A DNA stretch of 64,000 nt from Sinorhizobium terangae (GCF_009601505.1 NZ_WITC01000126.1:45530-109529), one strand, 5' to 3'. Shown: positions 7,788 to 17,378, counted from the stretch's first letter. Numbers and translations are program-made. Notes: generated from the sequence alone by a model not told the origin.

Positions 7788-10121
7788 ATGTACAAGATCG
7801 CCGGTTTAACCCTTGCGCTGTGCATTCAAGGGGGAGCGGCGCCCGTTCAAGCGCTCGCGAATGACACTGGCGTAGTGAGTTCTCGGCTACGGCCGGCCGA
7901 TTTCGAGCGGGCGCTCACGATCAACGATCGCTACGGCCGGCTCGCTGTCTTCCCCGATGTGCCTTTTTGGGTAAACGAGGGCGAAGCGTTCGCCTATCGC
8001 CGGACCACCCACGGCCGGAACGAATTCATACTGGTCAATGCCGCCACGGGCGAGAAGCGGCCGACCTTCGATCCGGTCCGCCTCGCGGCGGCGCTGAACA
8101 AAGCGAGCTCCCTGAGCTTTCAGCCCGAGAACCTTCCGTTCGACCGTTTCGTGCTGACCGACAATGGTCGCACGCTCAACTTCCATGACACGCGAGCCTG
8201 GTGGAGCTGCGACTTGGCAAGCTATGCCTGCACGAACACTAGCTTTGATCCGGGCGCTTCGGACTTTTGGCAGCTCAGCTACGACTATACGCCGCCGGCG
8301 GAGAATGATCCCGACAAGAGGAGCGTGTCGCCCGACGGCAAATGGATCGCCTACATCAAGAACTACAATGTCTTCCTGCGCAGCAAGGACGGAGCGCAGG
8401 ATATCCCGCTGAGCTGGGACGGGTCGGAGGGCAATTACTACGTCTTTTCGACGCTGAGCTGGTCCCCGGACTCTCGTCACCTCGCCGCTTACCGTATTCG
8501 CCCGGGTTACAAGCGGGAGGTCCGCTATGTCAATTCGTCTACGACGGACCAACTCCAACCCGAGTATCCGGCAATGGTCTATCCCAAGCCCGGTGATGTC
8601 CTTTCGCTACCCCAGCCGGTGCTGTTCGACATTGCCGGCCAGCGCCAGATCGCAATTGACAACGCCTTATTTCCGAACCCTTTCGATCTTTCCTCTCTTA
8701 AGTGGTGGGCGGACAGCCGCGGCTTCACCTTCGAATATAACCAACGCGGCCATCAGCTCTATCGGCTGGTCGAGGTCGACGGTACCACCGGCCGAGCGCG
8801 GTCCCTGATAGATGAGGTCAGTAAGACCTTCGTCGATTACGAGCCGCTGGGAAGGGACCAGGAGAATACCGGGAAAATCTTCCGTTACGATGTCGATGAT
8901 GGCAAGGAGATCATCTGGGCATCCGAGCGCGACGGGCGCGAGCATCTGTACCTGTTCAATGGGCGAACGGGCGCGCTCAAGAATCAGATCACCCGAGGTG
9001 AGTGGGTGGTCCGGGCCGTCAACTATGTCGATCCGGTCAAGCGCCAGATCTGGTTTGAGGCGAGCGGCATGAACCCCGGGGAGGATCCCTATTTCGTCCA
9101 CGCCTACCGCATGGGATTCGACGGCAATGGACTGACTGAGTTGACGCCCGAAGCCGCCAATCACCACATCGAGTTCTCTCCCGATGGCCGCTATTATATC
9201 GATCTCTCGTCACGCATCGATCTGCCACCGAGCCTGGCGCTCTACCGCGCCAGCGACAACGCCAAACTCATGCAGGATGACACCGCCGATGTTTACGAAC
9301 TCGCCGCCGCCGGCTGGCGCCCGCCGGTCAGCTTCCATGCCAAGGGGCGGGACGGCAAGACCGATATCTGGGGCGTCATTCACCTGCCAGCCAACTTCGA
9401 TCCGAAGAAGAGATACCCGGTGGTGGAGAAAATCTATGCCGGGCCGCAAGGCTCCTTCGTCCCGAAATCCTTCTCTCCCCTGGTCGAGCCACTCACGGAA
9501 TTAGGTTTCATTGTCGTCGAGATCGATGGCATGGGCACCAACAACCGCTCGCGCGCGTTCCATGATGTCGCCTGGAAAAACCTGAAGGACGCGGGCTTTC
9601 CCGATCGTATCCTGTGGCATAAGGCGGCGGCCGCGAAGTTTCCGTGGTACGACATCTCCAAAGTAGGCATTTTCGGTACGTCCGCCGGCGGCCAAAACGC
9701 AGTGGCCGCGCTGCTATTTCATCCTGATTTCTACAAGGTGGCGGTCGCCAACAGCGGTTGCTACGACAACCGGATGGACAAAATTTGGTGGAACGAACAG
9801 TGGATGGGGTGGCCGGTCGGCATTGAATATCAGCAATCCTCCGACGTCGACAATGCCGACAGACTTCAGGGCAAGCTGATGCTCGTCGTCGGTGAAATGG
9901 ACCACAATGTCGATCCGTCCTCCACCTTCCAGCTTGCCGATCGGCTCATCAAAGCGGGGAAGGATTTCGAAATGGTCTATGTGCCAGGTGCCGACCACGG
10001 TGCTCCTGGCGCCTACAGCACGCGAAAACTCCTGGACTTCTTCGTTCGCAACATTCTGGGGCAGAACCCACCCAACTGGAACGCCACACCGCTCGAACTG
10101 CCGAAGGAATCGTGGCGATGA
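7788..10121 (+). CDS. Secreted S9 serine peptidase (dipeptidyl-peptidase IV-like)
   Basis: A 777-residue two-domain enzyme. A signal peptide (MYKIAGLTLALCIQGGAAPVQALA) is followed by a beta-propeller (residues ~60-500, with repeated WSPDSRHLAAYR- and SPDGRYYIDLS-like blades) and a C-terminal alpha/beta-hydrolase. Catalytic residues are visible: nucleophile in GTSAGGQNA (Gly-x-Ser-x-Gly), Asp in GEMDHNVDPSS and His in GADHGAPG. Start at 7788 is supported by GGAAGAGG. It probably removes N-terminal dipeptides in the periplasm. It is a second S9-family peptidase beside the truncated gene at the left edge. No sigma-54 element was found upstream, so its regulation may differ. Confidence 0.88.
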   Translation: MYKIAGLTLALCIQGGAAPVQALANDTGVVSSRLRPADFERALTINDRYGRLAVFPDVPFWVNEGEAFAYRRTTHGRNEFILVNAATGEKRPTFDPVRLAAALNKASSLSFQPENLPFDRFVLTDNGRTLNFHDTRAWWSCDLASYACTNTSFDPGASDFWQLSYDYTPPAENDPDKRSVSPDGKWIAYIKNYNVFLRSKDGAQDIPLSWDGSEGNYYVFSTLSWSPDSRHLAAYRIRPGYKREVRYVNSSTTDQLQPEYPAMVYPKPGDVLSLPQPVLFDIAGQRQIAIDNALFPNPFDLSSLKWWADSRGFTFEYNQRGHQLYRLVEVDGTTGRARSLIDEVSKTFVDYEPLGRDQENTGKIFRYDVDDGKEIIWASERDGREHLYLFNGRTGALKNQITRGEWVVRAVNYVDPVKRQIWFEASGMNPGEDPYFVHAYRMGFDGNGLTELTPEAANHHIEFSPDGRYYIDLSSRIDLPPSLALYRASDNAKLMQDDTADVYELAAAGWRPPVSFHAKGRDGKTDIWGVIHLPANFDPKKRYPVVEKIYAGPQGSFVPKSFSPLVEPLTELGFIVVEIDGMGTNNRSRAFHDVAWKNLKDAGFPDRILWHKAAAAKFPWYDISKVGIFGTSAGGQNAVAALLFHPDFYKVAVANSGCYDNRMDKIWWNEQWMGWPVGIEYQQSSDVDNADRLQGKLMLVVGEMDHNVDPSSTFQLADRLIKAGKDFEMVYVPGADHGAPGAYSTRKLLDFFVRNILGQNPPNWNATPLELPKESWR

Positions 10122-10300
10122 TGGCGGCGGCCGCTTCTTCTCGTGTGCGGTTCGCGCCGCGACCAGCCGCCCTACTCGTAGCGAATAGCGCCGACACCGC
10201 CTTGTGGCGTGACCACCTCACCCAGATCGCATATGGCTATTCCTACTGCATGCCGCCTTTAATCATAGCCGATTAAAGGACAAGAACATGTAGCAATTCA

Positions 10301-10350
10301 AAGCGCTACAGCGTCCTTTGCGCGTCTGAAAAGACGCCCGGCGCTGTAGG
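10301..10350. repeat. Nested palindrome in intergenic DNA
   Basis: Outer arms CTACAGCG (10306-10313) and CGCTGTAG (10342-10349) enclose an inner hairpin GCGTCT-GAAA-AGACGC (10322-10337). The shape resembles dispersed palindromic intergenic elements of rhizobia; I saw no second copy here. It lies between converging genes and could act as a bidirectional terminator. The rest of 10122-10451 holds nothing I recognise. Confidence 0.6.
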
Positions 10351-10451
10351 ACCGAGCCGCAGACGGTCGTGCCCGAGCACTATTGGTCGAGTGTGCATTT
10401 CGGGCGGACTGGAGATGAGATCTGGACGGCGTGCCGACGTGAGCAGTCTGC

Positions 10452-11549
10452 TCACGGAGCCGGCCGGGGGGTCGTGGGGATGCTCGCCGGTAGCGTCGGA
10501 TAGGTCACCTGCGGCTGGGCTCCGGTGAGTGTTCGCAAGAAGGCGACAATCTTCGTAACTTCCTCAGCGCCGAGTTCAGTGCCGAGCTGGGTCGCACCCA
10601 TCACGGCTACGGCCTGCTTGAGGTCCCACGCATGGCCGCTGTGGAAATAGGGGGAAGTGAGCGTGATGTTCCTCAAGGTCGGGACCTTGAAGACGTAGGC
10701 ATCGTCCAACTTCCCTGTTACCTGTAGGCGGCCCTTGTCGTTGGGCGGCAGGAACTCCGAGCCGGGCTTCTCGACCACGCCAAATGGAGCGTACATGCCG
10801 CCGCCCACATTTATTCCGTTGTGGCAGGAGGAGCATCCCTTGTCGACGAAAAGCCTGAGGCCTTCCTTGGCTTCAGCGGTGAGCGCGTTCTCATCACCCT
10901 TGAGGTACTGGTCGAACGGCGCGTCGGGTGTGGTTAGAGTTGCCTCGAAAACGGCGACGGCCTTTTCGATATTGTCGTAAGTGAGGGGATCGGCTTCATC
11001 CGGGAAGGCTTTGCCGAACGCCTCCACATAGCCGGGAATGCCCTTGAGCTCCTCGACGGCGTGCTCCGGGGGTGTTCCCATCTCGATCGGGTTGGCGATG
11101 GGTCCACCGGCCTGCTCCTTCAGGTCAGCCGCCCGGCCGTCCCAAAACTGAGCAGTACTAAAGACGGAGTTGAGCACAGTCGGCGCGTTGCGGCCGCCTC
11201 GCTGTCCGCTATAGCCTATAGAGGTGGGTCGCCCGTCAGCGCCGCCGCGCCCGATCTGATGGCAGGAGTTACAGCTGATGTTGTGCGTTTTCGAAAGTCG
11301 CGGTTCGAAATACAGCATCTTGCCCAACTTGAGCTTCTCCGGTGTCGCCGGATTGTGCTCCAGGACCGGCGGATCCTTGGGAATGGCGCTGAATAACGAT
11401 CTCGCCTCATCGAGCAGATTGTCTTGCCCCATGGTTGTAGAGGCAAGAAGACAGGATCCGAGTGCAGTAGCTCGAAAGGTCCACCCCCACGCTGAGTGGA
11501 GACGGGTGACAAGACCTGTTTTCGCAAAAGACATAAGAGACATAGACAT
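10452..11549 (-). CDS. Di-haem cytochrome c peroxidase (CcpA/MauG family)
   Basis: Periplasmic enzyme that reduces hydrogen peroxide with electrons from cytochrome c. Two haem-binding CxxCH motifs, CNSCH and CSSCH, mark the N- and C-terminal haem domains; the intervening GRGGADGRPTSIGYSGQRGG and FWDGRAADLKEQAGGP stretches are typical. A hydrophobic export sequence lies ahead of TTMGQDNLLDEA. I start at MSMSLMSFAKT (ATG 11549); the frame extends to 11615, but that would place the start beyond the -24/-12 element seen at 11591-11608. It is a peroxide-detoxifying partner for the nearby peroxiredoxin. Confidence 0.88.
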   Translation of the reverse strand: MSMSLMSFAKTGLVTRLHSAWGWTFRATALGSCLLASTTMGQDNLLDEARSLFSAIPKDPPVLEHNPATPEKLKLGKMLYFEPRLSKTHNISCNSCHQIGRGGADGRPTSIGYSGQRGGRNAPTVLNSVFSTAQFWDGRAADLKEQAGGPIANPIEMGTPPEHAVEELKGIPGYVEAFGKAFPDEADPLTYDNIEKAVAVFEATLTTPDAPFDQYLKGDENALTAEAKEGLRLFVDKGCSSCHNGINVGGGMYAPFGVVEKPGSEFLPPNDKGRLQVTGKLDDAYVFKVPTLRNITLTSPYFHSGHAWDLKQAVAVMGATQLGTELGAEEVTKIVAFLRTLTGAQPQVTYPTLPASIPTTPRPAP

Positions 11550-11590
11550 GACACCCGCAACTTTGATTCGCACTGGTTCGGCGAACGCTG

Positions 11591-11608
11591 AGCAATAAAC
11601 ATGCCAAC
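11591..11608 (-). promoter_or_regulatory. Sigma-54-type promoter of the di-haem peroxidase
   Basis: On the minus strand the sequence is TTGGCATGTTTATTGC, with GG and GC 12 bases apart and one change from TGGCAC. No exact TGT-N10-ACA was found between 11616 and 11850, so NifA dependence is less certain. Confidence 0.5.
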
Positions 11609-11884
11609 GGAGCAATATTCTCCTTGTTCAGATTTTCAAGGTGCTACCACCAGTCCCTCAGCCGTTATCGTCTCTAGCCTCTCGTGACTAGATTCGGCCC
11701 CGGGACCGCGAGGATGGTTTCGTCTCAACGCCACGCGTGATCCATGAAGAGGTTACTGGTCCACACCTGCCGACGCCTTGTGCAACACGTCAATGTCGCA
11801 TGGGGTTGTCCGATGTAGGGCGATGTTGGACATGCGAGACAGCCGGTTCGATCGGTTTACGTTGTATTTAAACGAGTTTTTCCT

Positions 11885-11901
11885 TTGGCAAGACTATTGC
11901 T
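11885..11901 (+). promoter_or_regulatory. Sigma-54-type promoter ahead of the broken M16 gene
   Basis: TTTGGCAAGACTATTGC matches the -24/-12 pattern with GG-N10-GC spacing, about 220 bases upstream of the secretion-signal remnant near 12120. The nearest TGT/ACA pair (11822-11839) has a 12-base spacer. Confidence 0.45.
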
Positions 11902-12107
11902 TTGAATCTTTACATACGCGTCACGGACCAACAACAAGCGTGCAGAGAACGTCGAAATGTCGGCACAATGCTTTATGCCGGGACCAGCGCCCGGCCATCG
12001 TACCGCAGGACGCTCCCGATGGGAAAGAAGGAAGAGGCGGAACTCGCGAGGTAATAGTCGAGCCAATACTGCACCGGCGCTTTTGCCCTGGTGGCCGACG
12101 AGCCATG

Positions 12108-12420
12108 CTGGAGTATTTTCGCGTATCCGTGCATTTGCCCTGAGTATGGTCGCGCTGCAATCTCTGATGACCTCGGGAGTGGCGGCCGCGCAGGCACCGC
12201 CTCATGAAGCATGAGATTGCAAAATTGATGCTGAGCAACGGCATGGAGGTGGTCGTCATACCCGATACCCGATACCCGGGCGCCAAGGCTGGTAGCGCCG
12301 ACGAACCACCAAATCCGGCATCGCTCATTTCGTGGAGCATCTAATGTTCAAGGGAACGAAGAAGCATCCGGCCGGCGAGTTTGGCGCAAAGACAGGAGCA
12401 ATATTCGTCGACCGACAACA
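12108..12420 (+). pseudogene. M16 zinc peptidase, N-terminal remnant
   Basis: A signal-peptide-like run RIRAFALSMVALQSLMTSGV ending AAAQAPPHEA sits in one frame. LMLSNGMEVVVIPDTRYPGA follows in another. The inverse zinc motif HFVEHLMFKGTKKHP (HxxEH) lies in a third frame. Together they are the first ~80 residues of a secreted pitrilysin-family protease with at least two frameshifts. A short duplication, CCCGATAC repeated around 12259-12275, coincides with one lesion. The rest of the gene is missing before the MFS gene at 12615. I recall two M16 genes (y4wA/y4wB) in the same neighbourhood of pNGR234a. Confidence 0.65.
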
Positions 12421-12614
12421 GCCTGTGCGCATCCTGCGCGAAAAGGTCGAAGAGCCGTTTGACTTGGGCCGCGTGGGCCACGTTACGGCAATCGGCTGAT
12501 GATGGTGCGTGCATTGGCGGATCTTGCTGTCATGCATGCAACTGCTCATCGCTTTTGCTGAGGACGTCTGGACGACCCTCGCGTTGCGCCTGACCAGCCC
12601 AAGGCAATTCTTTC

Positions 12615-14023
12615 ATGAACCGCATCGTTTCTATGATTCTTGCCATCGCCCTGTTCATAGAGGAGATGGATTCGACCATCATTTCGACATCGCTGCCCGC
12701 GATCGCCCGTGACATCGGCGTCGGGCCGATTACGCTGAAGCTGGCGCTGACCTCCTATATGGTGGCGCTCGCGATCTTCATCCCTTTGAGTGGCTGGATG
12801 GCGGACCGCTTCGGCGCCAAGCGCATCTTTCGGGCGGCGATCCTCGTCTTCATGCTCGGTTCGGCGCTCTGCGCGATCGCCGATAGCCTCGTTGCACTCG
12901 TCCTGTCGCGTTTCCTGCAGGGAATGGGCGGCGCCATGATGACGCCGGTTGCACGTCTCGTGCTCGTCCGCGGCACTCCGCGCAGCGAACTCGTCTCGAC
13001 CATGGCGATGCTCACGATCCCGGCGCTTGTCGGACCTCTGGCAGGACCGCCGCTCGGTGGCTTCATCACCACGTACTTCTCCTGGCACTGGATCTTCCTG
13101 ATCAACGTGCCGGCCGGCATTGTCGGTTATGTTCTCTCCAGCGTTTACCTACCCAAGATCGAACGGCGAAACACACCGCCGATGGATATCCTCGGCTTCC
13201 TGCTCGGAGGCATCGCTGCTGCCGGTGTCGTCTTTGGGTTTTCGGTCATCAGCTTGCCGGCCCTGCCGCCTGCAGTCGGCTTCGCCTCGGCGTCAATCGG
13301 AATCGCGGCAGCGCTCCTCTACGTCTTCCACGCGCGCCGCCATCCCGCACCGGTGCTCGACCTTCGCCTCTTCCGTGACAGCGCCTTTCGGACCGCCTCG
13401 ATCGGCGGGATGGTTTTCCGCATCTCCGTCGGCGCCGTGCCGTTCCTGATGCCCCAGATGCTGCAGATCGGCTTCGGGCTCAATCCGTTCCAGTCTGGTC
13501 TCATCACCTTCATCGGCGCAGTCGGCGCCATCAGCACCAAGTTCGTTGCCCGGCATGTGCTCGCGTTTACCGGCTTCCGCATGACTGTGATCGTCGCAGC
13601 GGCGATCGCGGCCTTGGCGACCTTCGCGAATAGCTTCCTCACACCGGCAACGCCCTATCTGGTGATGCTCTGCATTATGCTCGTCCACGGCTTGGCGCGG
13701 TCCTTCTTCTTCACCAGTGTCAATACGCTCTCTTTTGCCGATATCGAGGATGCGGACGCGAGCAAGGGACCTCGATGAGCGCGGCGCTGCAGCAGATCAG
13801 TTATGCGCTCGGCGTGGCTGTCGCAGGTGCCATCCTCGAGATCGAGTCGGCAGTCAACGGCGGGCCGCTCGCTCTTGAGGATTTCCACGTCGCCTTCATG
13901 ATCATCGCTGTCGGCAACCTGCTGGCGGCGATCCCCTTCGTGACCATGGCGAAGAATGCCGGCGCTTCCGTTTCCGGGCATGGGCTGGCGATGCATCATG
14001 CGGAAACGAAGGCCCGCAGGTAA
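12615..14023 (+). pseudogene. MFS drug-efflux transporter, single frameshift
   Basis: DHA2/EmrB-like major facilitator of about 14 helices. Residues 1-387 run from ATG 12615 through the typical motif GWMADRFGAKRIFR and end prematurely at 13778. The remaining helices (MSAALQQISYALGVAVAGAI onwards) continue in the next frame from 13775 to 14023. The junction reads AGCAAGGGACCTCG; one extra G restores SKGTSMSAALQQ and a single ~469-residue protein. It is a recent one-base loss, a sequencing error, or two separately made polypeptides coupled by the ATGA overlap at 13775. Confidence 0.75.
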
Positions 14024-14094
14024 TGGCTATTTAAGTTGGAGAAGGATATCCGGCTCGCGGATGTAAGCAGCGAAGAAATACTGGTGGAACGGCC

Positions 14095-14967
14095 TCAAGC
14101 CTGACGCACTCCCAAGCGGTATTCTCGCCAAACTGTAAACAGACCGGCTCCGACCACGATTGCCGCGCCGGCTATCATATTCCACGTCACAGTCTCACCG
14201 AAAAAGACCGTCGCAACAACGACGCTCAAGACGAGTTGGAGATACGTGAGGGGTTGAACCTCAACTGCGTTGAGCAGACCATAAGCCCTGATGAGGAAAA
14301 AGTGGCTGAGAGCACCACAAACGCTCAGCGCAGTCATTGCAGGCCAGTCCGCCATATGTACAGGCGTCCAATAAAACGGCCCCACAAATGTTAACGCCAG
14401 GGCTCCCCCTACTCCGGCATATAAGACACTTGTGACGGCGGAGTCATGTTGGCCGACCGCACGCGTCGCGATGCCATACAGCGCGTACAAAAGACTGGCA
14501 GCGAGGGGAAGCAGCAACCGGATATCGACATGTGCGTTCTGTGGATTTAGAAGCACCAGAACCCCAGCCAAACCGACAGCCACAGCGACACCGCGACGCC
14601 AACCGACCTCCTCCCCGAGTAGAGGTACCGACAGAATGGTGACTATCAGTGGTGTCGCTTGGAATATCGCCTGGCTCAACGCTAGCCCAGCAATCGTGTA
14701 AGCGTAGACGATGACAACGATGTTGCTTGATAGAAGAACACCACGGAGCAACTGCAGAATTGGTCTCGGCGTGAATAAAGCACCTCGCAGGCCTCCCGGA
14801 GAGGATGCAGCAAGAACCGTCACGAACGCCGCAAACGCCCAAAAGCGAACCATTGCCACTATAACCGCCGGATACCTCTCAGCCAGCAGCCTAGAAAAGC
14901 CGTCCTGGCCGGCGAATAGGATCACGGCCAGAAGGACATAAAGATAGCCTGGCCTTTTGTCTTGCAT
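14095..14967 (-). CDS. EamA/DMT-family permease
   Basis: A 290-residue inner-membrane protein with about ten hydrophobic helices arranged as two EamA repeats. The first begins near YLYVLLAVILFAGQDGFSRL, the second near LLPLAASLLYALYGIATRAV. The family exports metabolites such as amino acids or purines, but the substrate cannot be deduced. The start ATG 14967 leads directly into the first helix. No regulatory element or operon partner was identified. Confidence 0.8.
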   Translation of the reverse strand: MQDKRPGYLYVLLAVILFAGQDGFSRLLAERYPAVIVAMVRFWAFAAFVTVLAASSPGGLRGALFTPRPILQLLRGVLLSSNIVVIVYAYTIAGLALSQAIFQATPLIVTILSVPLLGEEVGWRRGVAVAVGLAGVLVLLNPQNAHVDIRLLLPLAASLLYALYGIATRAVGQHDSAVTSVLYAGVGGALALTFVGPFYWTPVHMADWPAMTALSVCGALSHFFLIRAYGLLNAVEVQPLTYLQLVLSVVVATVFFGETVTWNMIAGAAIVVGAGLFTVWREYRLGVRQA

Positions 14968-15660
14968 GGGTTGCGCTTACTCGTTGGCAACGCCGTCGAC
15001 GTCGGAGCTTCGCACTGCTAGAAGGGACACGGCCACCATAGATCTCCTCGCTGTAGGTTCCGGATCTGCGCGATCCAGAAGCATTGAAAAAAAGGACTAA
15101 CGGCACTGGTTTCCGCTGCGTTCAAAGGAAGGCTTCAAGGTTCATGCCACCTTCGGTGTGGGCAGCAACAACTCGTTCCGCGTGGGTTTCTAACTACTTA
15201 GGCATGAACATGCAAAAAGCAGATGAAGTAAGGCTGTGTCATCAAATCGGCAAAGCCGACATGATTGTCGCATGGCGAGATGGCGCCGGCCGTGGACGCC
15301 TCCCTTCCCTTGGCGATCGCGTTCTTGGCTTGCTCCCGGAGAAAGGTACCGGGCGTAATTCAGCTGATTTGGCCGTGACTATCCGGGGACGTGGCCGCTT
15401 CGTTTTCGGTCGCCCGCGAGTTCGGCTGTTCTCTTGACATCAGTGCGAGGTGCGCCTCGGCCTCGATGACACTTGTGATCTGCCATGAGGGCATGATTTG
15501 GAGAAACGCCGGAGCTGTTACCACTAGGGCAACTTCCAGGTTCGGGAGCAAGCCGAGCCGACTACCGCCGCGTCGCCGATAAAGCAAACACCGAGAATAG
15601 ACTTCGACCCTCAGGTCGGAGAGAGCCTCACATGAACCGACTTGATCAACTTGCCAATGT
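14968..15660. other. Intergenic stretch without a recognisable gene
   Basis: Several overlapping frames of 60-180 codons exist on both strands, but none has family resemblance or a good ribosome site. The right end leads into the NifA/sigma-54 control region of the iscN-nifS unit. Confidence 0.5.
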
Positions 15661-15674
15661 CGCAACTGCGACTG

Positions 15675-15690
15675 TGTCGTACACACGACA
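15675..15690. promoter_or_regulatory. NifA upstream activator site for iscN-nifS-nifW
   Basis: TGT CGTACACACG ACA is an exact TGT-N10-ACA, about 60 bases upstream of the -24 element at 15736. Confidence 0.7.
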
Positions 15691-15733
15691 TAGCCGTGTT
15701 TGGACATCGCGTTGTTTTGCCACCGTTTTTCCA

Positions 15734-15751
15734 TTTGGCACGCCAGGTGCA
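15734..15751 (+). promoter_or_regulatory. Sigma-54 promoter of iscN-nifS-nifW
   Basis: TTTGGCACGCCAGGTGCA carries TGGCAC and GTGC with GG and GC 12 bases apart, about 45 bases upstream of the iscN ATG. Confidence 0.75.
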
Positions 15752-15794
15752 TCATCTTTTGCAAGCGCAACTCGGAACCAGGAGAAACGGTCCT

Positions 15795-16115
15795 ATGATA
15801 ACGCTTACCGACAGTGCCATTGCCGCAGTGAAGTTTGCGCTTTCCCAGGCTGACGAGCCGGTAAGTGGCTTGCGCATCACGGTAGAAGCGGGCGGCTGCT
15901 CCGGTTTCAGATACCACCTAGGTTTGGAAAGCGAGTCGCGCGAGGGCGACGCTGTCATCGAGACGAGTGGGGTTAAGGTATTCGTGGACTCAGACTCTCA
16001 ACCTCATGTAGGCGGCATGACAGTGGATTTCACAACCGGTGTGAATTCCCCCGGATTCATTTTCGACAATCCCAACGCGAGAGAGAACTGCACCTGCGGA
16101 AAGTCCTTCAGTTGA
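15795..16115 (+). CDS. iscN: IscA/HesB-type iron-sulfur carrier (IscN)
   Basis: A-type carrier that holds or hands on Fe-S clusters during nitrogenase maturation. The 106-residue protein has the three family cysteines: one in EAGGCSGFRY and two in the C-terminal CTCGKSF. Start ATG 15795 follows AGGAG at about 11 bases; longer frames upstream run through the promoter and are rejected. nifS follows after 18 bases, so the two form an operon, the arrangement known from rhizobial iscN-nif loci. No separate NifU scaffold gene is present here. Confidence 0.88.
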   Translation: MITLTDSAIAAVKFALSQADEPVSGLRITVEAGGCSGFRYHLGLESESREGDAVIETSGVKVFVDSDSQPHVGGMTVDFTTGVNSPGFIFDNPNARENCTCGKSFS

Positions 16116-16133
16116 CGACAAGACGAGGTAATC

Positions 16134-17378
16134 ATGATAAGAATCAAGGGACGCCCTTCAGTGCTAGTGTCCCGGCGTGCTCCTGACGTCACTTTAATAG
16201 GCGGAGGGGCATCCTCGGTGTCTATCTATTTCGATAACAACGCAACGACACGGGTCGATTCCGAGGTTGTCCGGGCAATGCTGCCGTTCTTGACGGATCA
16301 GTTTGGCAATCCCTCGTCGATGCATGATGTTGGCGCCGCTGCCGGCGCAGCGATGAAGAGGGCGCGCCAGCAGTTGCAAGCGCTGATCGGCGCCACGTTC
16401 GACCATGAGATCATTTTCACCTCGGGCGGGACTGAAAGCAACAATACTGCGATTCTTTCGGCGCTGGAGGTGATGCCTGGGCGAACAGAGATCGTCACTT
16501 CAGCGGTTGAGCATCCCGCGGTGCTGGCGCTGTGCGGGTACCTTGAGAAGACAAGAGGAATCAAAGTTCACCGGATCCCGGTGGATCAACATGGTCGAAT
16601 CGACATTGATGCCTATCGGACGGCCCTCACCCACCATGTGGCAATCGTCTCGATTATGTGGGCGAACAACGAGACGGGAACGATCTTCCCCGTGGTCAGG
16701 CTTTCTGAGATGGCCAAGAAAGTCGGCGCAATTTTCCACACTGACGCAGTGCAGGCCGTCGGCAAGCTTCCGATAGACCTGAAATCGACGGCAATCGACA
16801 TGCTGTCGCTCTCCGGCCATAAGTTCCATGGGCCGAAAGGTGTCGGCGCACTCTTCATAAGGAGCGGCGTGCCCTTTCATGCGCTCTTCAAAGGCGGGCA
16901 CCAGCAGCGCGACCGACGCGCGGGCACAGAGAACACGCCCGGGATTGTAGGCTTAGGCAAGGCAGCCGAACTTGCCTTGGAGTGCATGGACGAGGAAAAC
17001 AGGCGGGTGAGATCGCTCCGCGATCATTTGGAGAAAGGACTTCTCGCACGTATCCCCAACACCTTCGTCAACGGCGATTTGCTCGCGCGGTTGCCTAACA
17101 CGACAAATGTGAGCTTCGAGGGCATCGGCGGTGAAGCCGTGCAATTTCTGCTCAATCGCAAGGGCATCGCCTGCTCTTTTGGCTCCGCCTGTACCTCGGG
17201 CTCCTCACTGCAGAGCCATGTTCTAGAGGCGATGAAGATTGCCCCCACTGCGGCACTTGGCGCAGTTCGCTTCTCCTTTTCACGCTTTAACCGCGAGGAG
17301 GATGTCGATCAAGTGCTTCAGGTGATACCTGGAATTGTGAAGAAACTGCAGGACTCGTTTCCAGCAGCTGTGCGGTAG
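16134..17378 (+). CDS. nifS: NifS cysteine desulfurase
   Basis: PLP enzyme that releases sulfur from cysteine for nitrogenase Fe-S clusters. The core starts at SIYFDNNATTRVD; the PLP lysine is in SLSGHKFHGPKGVG and the active-site cysteine in SFGSACTSGSS, all in normal positions. Two starts are possible. ATG 16134 has GAGG 7 bases upstream and adds a 28-residue leader. GTG 16218 (VSIYFDNN) has GGAGGGG upstream and gives the canonical NifS N-terminus and usual length of about 386 residues. I list the longer form but consider the GTG equally likely. It is followed by nifW in the same unit. Confidence 0.93.
   Translation: MIRIKGRPSVLVSRRAPDVTLIGGGASSVSIYFDNNATTRVDSEVVRAMLPFLTDQFGNPSSMHDVGAAAGAAMKRARQQLQALIGATFDHEIIFTSGGTESNNTAILSALEVMPGRTEIVTSAVEHPAVLALCGYLEKTRGIKVHRIPVDQHGRIDIDAYRTALTHHVAIVSIMWANNETGTIFPVVRLSEMAKKVGAIFHTDAVQAVGKLPIDLKSTAIDMLSLSGHKFHGPKGVGALFIRSGVPFHALFKGGHQQRDRRAGTENTPGIVGLGKAAELALECMDEENRRVRSLRDHLEKGLLARIPNTFVNGDLLARLPNTTNVSFEGIGGEAVQFLLNRKGIACSFGSACTSGSSLQSHVLEAMKIAPTAALGAVRFSFSRFNREEDVDQVLQVIPGIVKKLQDSFPAAVR

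Noticed and set aside
11822..11839. TGT...ACA pair as NifA site for the peroxidase or M16 remnant
   Set aside because: The spacer is 12 bases instead of 10.
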